DNA from: Chelydra serpentina
Taxonomy: Eukaryota; Chordata; Testudines; Chelydridae
Direction of reading: 5' to 3'
DNA: 64,000 bases
Assembly (NCBI GenBank): GCA_037349315.1
Contig: JBAIAC010000033.1
Location: 24,260,001-24,324,000 of the forward strand
A program made the translations under genes and the position numbers. Shown here in pieces: positions 59,051 to 64,000 of this stretch. How positions within the stretch are numbered: position 1 is the stretch's first letter; the number at the start of each line of letters is the position of its first letter. The notes below the pieces were generated by a model. The model worked only from the letters and a program-made list of their open reading frames with translations. It was not told the origin of the DNA and did no database searches.

Positions 59051-59234
59051 CTGGGTTTCTCCTCCTTGCTGTCAGGCTCACTTTCTCTCTCCAGATGCTT
59101 TTGGAAGGTGCTGCGAAAGATTGCGTCCTGCTGTTCCCATTGGTAGTCTTTGATCACATGATTCTGTCCCAAGCCGATCACACTGCCATCATCAATCTTC
59201 ATCAAGGCCTCCAAAGGGCTTTTAAAAGTGCTTC
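59051..59234 (-). CDS. WDR93: WDR93 exon with the most conserved block
   Basis: Acceptor ttcacgatccag, donor CCCAG|gtgag. The 184-bp exon encodes 'GSTFKSPLEALMKIDDGS', 'GLGQNHVIKDYQWEQQDAIF' and a charged tail 'ESEPDSKEEKP'. The TFKSPLE and GQNH-IKD-QWEQQ blocks are diagnostic for WDR93 and fix the identification of the gene. Phase 1 in, phase 2 out. Confidence 0.97.
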
Positions 59235-59713
59235 CTGGATCGTGAACGCCAAGGGGGAAGAGAGAGACCCAGAAGAAGCAGAATCCATTGAGATCTAGGA
59301 AAGCTCCTGGGGGAGGGGAAACCCTTCCCCCTTTCATGTAGGGTCACGCCATCATGGAGATGAGGGACTTGAGTCCATTCTCTCTCCTTTGGATGGAACC
59401 AACTCTCCCAGGCCTTTGACCTAGCATAAGTCCCAGGTCCCTGGCCAGGAGCCAGCTTCTTTTACAATAGCAATGGTGTCTGCTTTCTGCCTCACCTGTC
59501 TGTGGGGAAGGGGCCCAAACCCCAGGCTGCCTCCCTCTGTGCTCTTCTCTCTGATCAGCTGCTCTACCCCTGTATAGCTGGTATTGGATAAGGGATCATG
59601 TGCGCTCAGACAGCCAGGCTGGGCCTGGCACTGCTTTTGATAAGCATAAGGGTGGAGGAGAGGAAAGGCCACTAAGACCAGGCAGTAAGCAAGAGGAAGA
59701 GATTCAAAGCTCC

Positions 59714-59830
59714 ATGGGGTAGGGATTGTAACTGCATGTGTGGGCGCCGTACTCCACTGCCACAGAGCCTAGCTCACGGGTGGGGCCTTTGGGCACCAGT
59801 GTAATATACATAATAATTAATAGAGGTGAT
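59714..59830 (+). repeat. Ancient amniote LINE/SINE tail in a WDR93 intron
   Basis: 'ggggcctttgggcaccagtg' ending in 'cataataattaata' is the 3' end of the old repeat also found at 30782-30985 and 45120-45205, here on the plus strand. Confidence 0.5.
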
Positions 59831-60130
59831 GAATCACTAATGCAGCGAGGGTGCTAATAGCTGAGTAAGCAGAGAGTCCCAGTCCAGGATCAGAGATGAG
59901 CCACGGGCAAGGGGCAGGATGGAGCCAGTAGGCATGTTACTGTAATTTTTTCTCTTTATGTTGCTATCCAGCCACTCACACAGAGAGAAACACAAACACA
60001 CAGAGACCGACACATGCAAGCACCCAAAGAGAGACACAAATATGCAGAGAGGCACAACCATTATTGCTTAACCAGACTTGAGTAAATTCCCACTTCCCCA
60101 CCCAAAAGGGCTCGAGAGAAGGGGTCTGAC

Positions 60131-60195
60131 CTGTCAGAGGTTTGGGCGACCTGACCTTCAGCAGCAACACTGGGAGGCTCATCTTAGTTTCAACT
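60131..60195 (-). CDS. WDR93: WDR93 short exon
   Basis: Acceptor atgcctgcacacag, donor ACAG|gtcag. The 65-bp exon encodes 'MSLPVLLLKVRSPKPLTG', matching the conserved 'VLMKIKPPKP--GTTFKSP' region that runs into the next exon. Phase 2 in, phase 1 out. Confidence 0.93.
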
Positions 60196-61252
60196 CTGTG
60201 TGCAGGCATGGGTGATTCCTGCAACGGAAGAGACAGCCACGCTGAGCACCGGCACTTTCAGGAGCTGCTCTGGGGCCTGTGCTGCCTCATGCTACCAAGA
60301 ACAAAGTTGTCACCGCTGAACACCTGCAGAGTTGTTCCCCTGGGAATCAAACCTTCCTCCCAGGAAGGGTTCACAGCGCTCCCCTCCCAGCATGCTGCTC
60401 CCAATCACTGTGTCCACTACGTAGGCCATGCCCCACCGGCCTGAGGGAGCCAGAGCATGGCTTACATCAGAAGGGAAACACGCACAGCCTCATGGGATCC
60501 TGCTTGCATTAGCGCTCCACCCTCAGCTCTTCCCCAGATGCCCCATCACCCAGTGCTCCAAATACCTACCTTTTAGGGTACCCTAACTACCTTTAGGGAT
60601 CCCGCCCCAGAGGTCCCTGGAAGCAGCATGGTCCTGGGAACAGCATGTGGCGTCTTCAGGCTCCAGTGAGAGAGGACCAGGGGTGAGGGATGCTCAGATT
60701 GCTGCTGAGTACCAGAACCAACGTGGGCTTCAAGGGACCTGTGACGGGGTAGAATCCCCTCTGCTTGGTTGGGAATGGGGAATCGGCCACTTGCCACAAG
60801 CAGGAGGCCAGCATCAGCTTCCTGCCCTCAGCACTGGTCCTTGCACAGAGACGTGGCTAGGTACCTGCATGGGATTGGTGAGACTGAGGACCTAGGTGTA
60901 TGCAAGGGGGAAGGGGAGTTCTTGACATGCGTACTTGGAGCAGTAGAGAGGAGAATGTTAAGTGTTCATTTGCCTTAGGTCTGAGCCATTGGGGGCGGGG
61001 TGCTGGCCTGTCAGTGCTGAACAGCAGCTCCTGTTAAATGGCAAGGCCAGCCTCTGCTGATCTGGGGCTGGAGGGGACTAGTCCAAGTGAACATTGGTCT
61101 GGATCCACTGGATGCTTAAACAAAGAGTGTGGCCCAGATTCCTGGCACTCTTCCCAAAAGCTGGGATGCAGGGAGTTCAAGGCGCAGCCACCAACTCTAC
61201 GTCTATAGTCTGCCTGGAGAGCTTGATAAATTCTCACTCAGGCCTTGGTTAC

Positions 61253-61368
61253 CGTTTCTGCAGAGCCCTCTCCCGGCAGTTCCAGACTTTTCTGCCAAGG
61301 AAAATGAAGGAGGCTGTGGTTAGTTCACACAAGCTGGCCATGGTAATCCAGAGCATCCCCTTCTCCAC
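61253..61368 (-). CDS. WDR93: WDR93 exon, start uncertain (61368 or 61291)
   Basis: The donor CAGAAACG|gtaacc at 61253 is in phase with the next exon, and the frame ends 'KVWNCRERALQKR'. Two acceptors are possible. 61368 (cttactcag) is in phase with the donor at 61909 and adds a hydrophobic stretch 'MLWITMASLCEL'. 61291 (cattttccttggcag) has a textbook polypyrimidine tract and a ctaac branch-point-like motif, and would need the weaker upstream donor at 61928. The shorter form keeps the protein length close to mammalian WDR93, so I favour 61291. Confidence 0.6.
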
Positions 61369-61477
61369 CTGAGTAAGTGGGGCTCTGACACAGAGCCAGG
61401 TCTTCTCTTTGGCATGGGACTGAAAAATGAAGCCAATTCAAAGAAGCCCAGACTGGAGGATCAGCTTCCCTGACTCA

Positions 61478-61535
61478 GGAGATACCGCACCTAATTCTCA
61501 GTTACACCCAGGAGATACCGCACCCAATTCTCTAA
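61478..61535 (+). repeat. Short tandem duplication
   Basis: 'caggagataccgcacctaat' is followed 32 bp later by 'caggagataccgcacccaat', a recent partial duplication in an intron of WDR93. Confidence 0.85.
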
Positions 61536-61908
61536 GGCCCTTTTTGGCCACTCTGCCAGTATGAAGGGCATTTGGGGGGGTAAAAATGGCTCCCTGAGAA
61601 ACCACCCTGCACTGGATGCCTCCCCAGTTGGGGGCAACACTTATGGGGTGGGGAGCACATTGAATTGTGGCCTCTGATCTAGAGGAACCTCCTTGGAAAA
61701 CTTGTCCTGTGGGTGACAATAGTAGCCCAACTATACAAGAGGCTTGTGAAATGTGGGTTGGGTGACAATTCCCCATCAATGTGCCAACAAACCCGCTCAG
61801 CCTGGTCGGTGCACCCAGTGGGGCTGTGAGAACAAGGGCTATGGAAAGAGATGGAGGTGAAAGGGCAAGACAGAAGATATCTCAGTAGGAAAGAAAAACA
61901 TTTTGTAC

Positions 61909-62036
61909 CGTCGACGCCTGGCTGAACCTCCTCTCCCTGAAAGATGACACTGCTGCAGCTGCCTGAGCATGGTCTGTCTCCTTCAGCCAGGAATCCTTAG
62001 GCAATCGGTAGATCTCCAGCCAAGCCTCTGTGCTGC
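61909..62036 (-). CDS. WDR93: WDR93 exon, 3' boundary uncertain (61909 or 61928)
   Basis: Acceptor cccaatgcag at 62037-62038. The exon encodes 'STEAWLEIYRLPKDSWLKE', matching the conserved 'GDIWLDVYKLPKETWLKE' block, then an alanine-rich and basic stretch. Donor choices are ACG|gtacaa at 61909 (phase 0) and GAG|gttcag at 61928 (phase 2); neither is strong, and the choice is coupled to the acceptor of the next exon. Confidence 0.85.
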
Positions 62037-62845
62037 CTGCATTGGGAAACTGCATTGAGCAATTGGAAAGGAGGAGAAAAGGTCTCTCAGGCAAGAGGAC
62101 TCTGCTGTTGTGGACCCTCAAGAATGGGATTAGGGTTTCCTTTCAAATATAGGATTCCCCCAGCTCATATCCCCACAAAGCCCCATGTCGTGGATGCTGA
62201 TCTAGGGAGTAGAGCTATACTCACTGGGTCATGTTGCAAAGTGGTCTCCTATTGGCTGCCTGTGGAGTGTCACGTGTCCTGCTTTTCTAGCCCTCAAGGT
62301 TCCACCAGAATCCCTTTGTGGCGCACAGAGACCCTGCTGGGGCAGAAGGGGGCATTCACGTGGCCCTCACTGCTCTGAGACTAGAATTTGTGACTAGGAA
62401 ACCCCGGTGCTTTGGCGAGGGTTGTTTGGTGCAGCAGGTTTGGGGAGAGCATCTCTGTGCAGTTCTCCAGCCTGTGTCAGAGCAGAGAGCCTCTTGGTAT
62501 ACAGGCCAATATGCTCCCAGTGTAAATGTGAGGCCTGGGGTCAGGGTTGAGCAGCTGGGGTCGGTGATTAGAGCAGGAGGAGGGAGTCTGCTTTACTTTG
62601 AATGGCCTGTCTGGCAGACCCAGGGGCACCACTGACCAGCTCCAGAGCGAGCTGCCTTCCAGGATTAGCTTGCCAAATGGGCTGAGTCCCTGCTGGGCCT
62701 TCGGCATATGAAAGGGAAGAGCAGTGTCAGCTCTCCTTGGCTGGAAGGATAGGTTGGGTTGACTCAGGAGGGCACTGGGGAATCCCAGAGGACCCTCCCT
62801 ACAGGACAGCCAGCATTTGATATGCTGCACATCCCTGGCACTTGC

Positions 62846-62924
62846 CTTGCAGCAGGACGCCTGCATAATCGCCCCCCTGGGAGAGCTCCGCCTTCACACA
62901 GGTGTTTCGCTTGCTGATCTCTTC
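62846..62924 (-). CDS. WDR93: WDR93 exon, first in window, with GC donor
   Basis: Acceptor gcctctctttggcag. The 79-bp exon encodes 'EEISKRNTCVKAELSQGGDY' followed by AGVLLQ, which matches the conserved 'ISQGGD-A--LLQG' block. The donor is CAAG|gcaagt, the standard form of the rare GC-AG intron class; no GT donor nearby keeps the frame. Entry phase 0. The exon before it is not in the window. Confidence 0.92.
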
Positions 62925-64000
62925 CTGCCAAAGAGAGGCATGCCAGCATCAGAGAAGGCTGGGGCTGCTGAGCAGGGACAGGGATGCTTGCTGTGGTGTG
63001 CCCTTCTTGCTAATGCACCCGGGAATTTGACTGAAAAGAGGCAGGTGCCCTGGGAAGAATGTTCCATGCGCAGAGGGTTGGTGTGGGAGCAGGAGGGGAG
63101 GAGAAGATGCCCTTGTTCTTGAGAGTTTGCTCCTGCACCCCACAGTGCTCCAGGATTCTCAGGCAGGGCTGGCGGCCAGAGGTGCATTTTTCTGTGCGCA
63201 TTGAGCTAAACTGCTGTATCCATTTCCTTCAGCTCCTCACCTCCTCAGGGTCATGCCTCCACTGGCTTAGTGCAGCAGGCTCTGCATTGGGCTACCCTTG
63301 AAAGCCACCCACGAACACCAGCAGGTGTAGAATGTAGCTTCCGCAGGGAGAGGAGTGTGGGAGAAAGGCAAGAAGGAAGTAGTGGCATGGGCAGAGCAAA
63401 GATGATCAAGGCAGAGAGAGCTGAGAGCACAGACTGGCAGGGGGTAGACTGGGCAGGGCTTTGAAGACTGGGACAGGAATCTCTACAGCCACCTATGGTC
63501 TGGGTCCTCAGTGGGAACCCTTCAGCCCTGAGAGGCTCTTCCAGAAGCCTGAGCAAAGGCTCGTTCCCCTGGCCTTTGGCCGTGGGGCGCCCAGGGTGTC
63601 TGTGATCCCTGTAAGGCTGGCCTTGGGCAGTGGGGGTGTTTGCAGAGAGCAGGCCTGCAGGGTCCGTGTGCCTGTTGCCCAGCCTGAGGGATGCTCTGAC
63701 GCCAGGGATGGCAGCAATGGGACATCCTGCTGCCCTGTGGGGTTTTCACAAAGGATATGTGCAGCGCACAGAGGAGGAGGAGGAGGTGGGGGCCAGGAAC
63801 CTGTCGGGTGACCAGAGGCCCCAAGCCTTGACCTGTAGCTATAGCCGAAGGCCCAGCCCCCTGTGAGCGGCTTGGGAGGGCTGAGGAGCTTTTCAACATG
63901 CTAAAGAGGGGAAACAAGTACAAATTGTCCCCCAGCCCAGAGCCCCCCCACCACTCTGCCTGAGCCCCTCCAGCCCAGAGCCCCCCCCGACCTTCCACCT
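62925..64000. other. WDR93 intron, no exon recognised
   Basis: GC-rich sequence upstream of the first exon in the window. A minus-strand segment ending GAG|gtgagg near 63250 could be a small exon but its predicted residues do not match WDR93. Near the window edge a 'cagcccagagcccccc' motif is repeated twice (about 63933 and 63971). Confidence 0.45.

Larger units (their letters stand above)
49693..64000 (-). other. WDR93: WDR93 gene, 3' part (13 exons; 5' end outside window)
   Basis: Thirteen minus-strand exons between 62924 and 50110 join with matching phases into one open frame of about 490 codons ending in TGA. The product matches the C-terminal two thirds of vertebrate WDR93, a WD-repeat protein of about 690 residues in human; short diagnostic blocks are 'GSTFKSPLEALMKI', 'HVIKDYQWEQQDAIF', 'VFHFLLP' and 'LACEDGTITVWN'. 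WDR93 is poorly characterised; it is usually linked to testis and ciliated tissue. All introns are GT-AG except the first one visible, which is GC-AG. The first 185-190 codons, including earlier WD repeats, should lie beyond 64000. I found no further exon between 62925 and 64000. Confidence 0.92.

Noticed and set aside
63245..63302. Possible small upstream WDR93 exon ending GAG|gtgagg
   Set aside because: The donor is good and it could be in phase, but its residues do not match the expected WD-repeat sequence before 'EEISKRN' and the acceptor is weak.
63522..63998. Minus-strand frame of 158 codons at the window edge
   Set aside because: GC-rich intronic sequence; low-complexity, no family motif, no fit to WDR93 phases.

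Overview
This is a stretch of vertebrate nuclear DNA, most likely from a cryptodiran turtle. The grounds are a tRNA-derived SINE of the turtle Pol III type (35211-35300), many CR1 LINE fragments of the turtle/crocodilian kind, several hAT and mariner-like MITEs typical of chelonian genomes, and a single split vertebrate gene. There are no bacterial features: no operons, ribosome-binding sites or tRNA/rRNA genes.

The only host gene I can support is on the minus strand from about 62.9 kb down to 50.1 kb. Thirteen exons join in phase and encode roughly the C-terminal 490 residues of WDR93, a WD-repeat protein. The 5' part of the gene, about the first 185-190 codons, must lie beyond position 64000. 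One intron uses a GC-AG boundary, one exon has two possible starts, and the introns carry MITE and unclassified repeat insertions.

The left 50 kb, which is downstream of WDR93, has no recognisable host coding exon. It is a graveyard of mobile elements. The main ones, left to right, are: CR1 and L2-like fragments (1.3-2.5 kb); an unclassified repeat split by a hAT MITE (3.5-5.0 kb); a second hAT MITE with a perfect 8-bp target duplication (5.2-6.1 kb); a hairpin-rich MITE (7.4-7.7 kb); a complete, young Ty3/gypsy-type LTR retrotransposon with a MITE inside pol (8.3-13.5 kb); a CR1 fragment next to a hAT element that is itself split by another CR1 (13.8-16.7 kb); a further CR1 (16.8-18.2 kb); scattered small MITEs (19.6-32.6 kb); the tRNA-SINE (35.2 kb); and a CR1-in-CR1 nest (45.4-46.7 kb).

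The most informative structure is the LTR retrotransposon. Its LTRs differ by only two substitutions and one 7-bp indel and it has a 5-bp target duplication. Its reverse transcriptase is interrupted by a TA-flanked DNA transposon whose interior is a large inverted-repeat array with a 69-bp stem. I see no evidence of a wholly new molecular system. The hairpin-bearing MITE, the two hAT families that share the same C-rich interior, and the unclassified repeat family are the best candidates for under-described biology.
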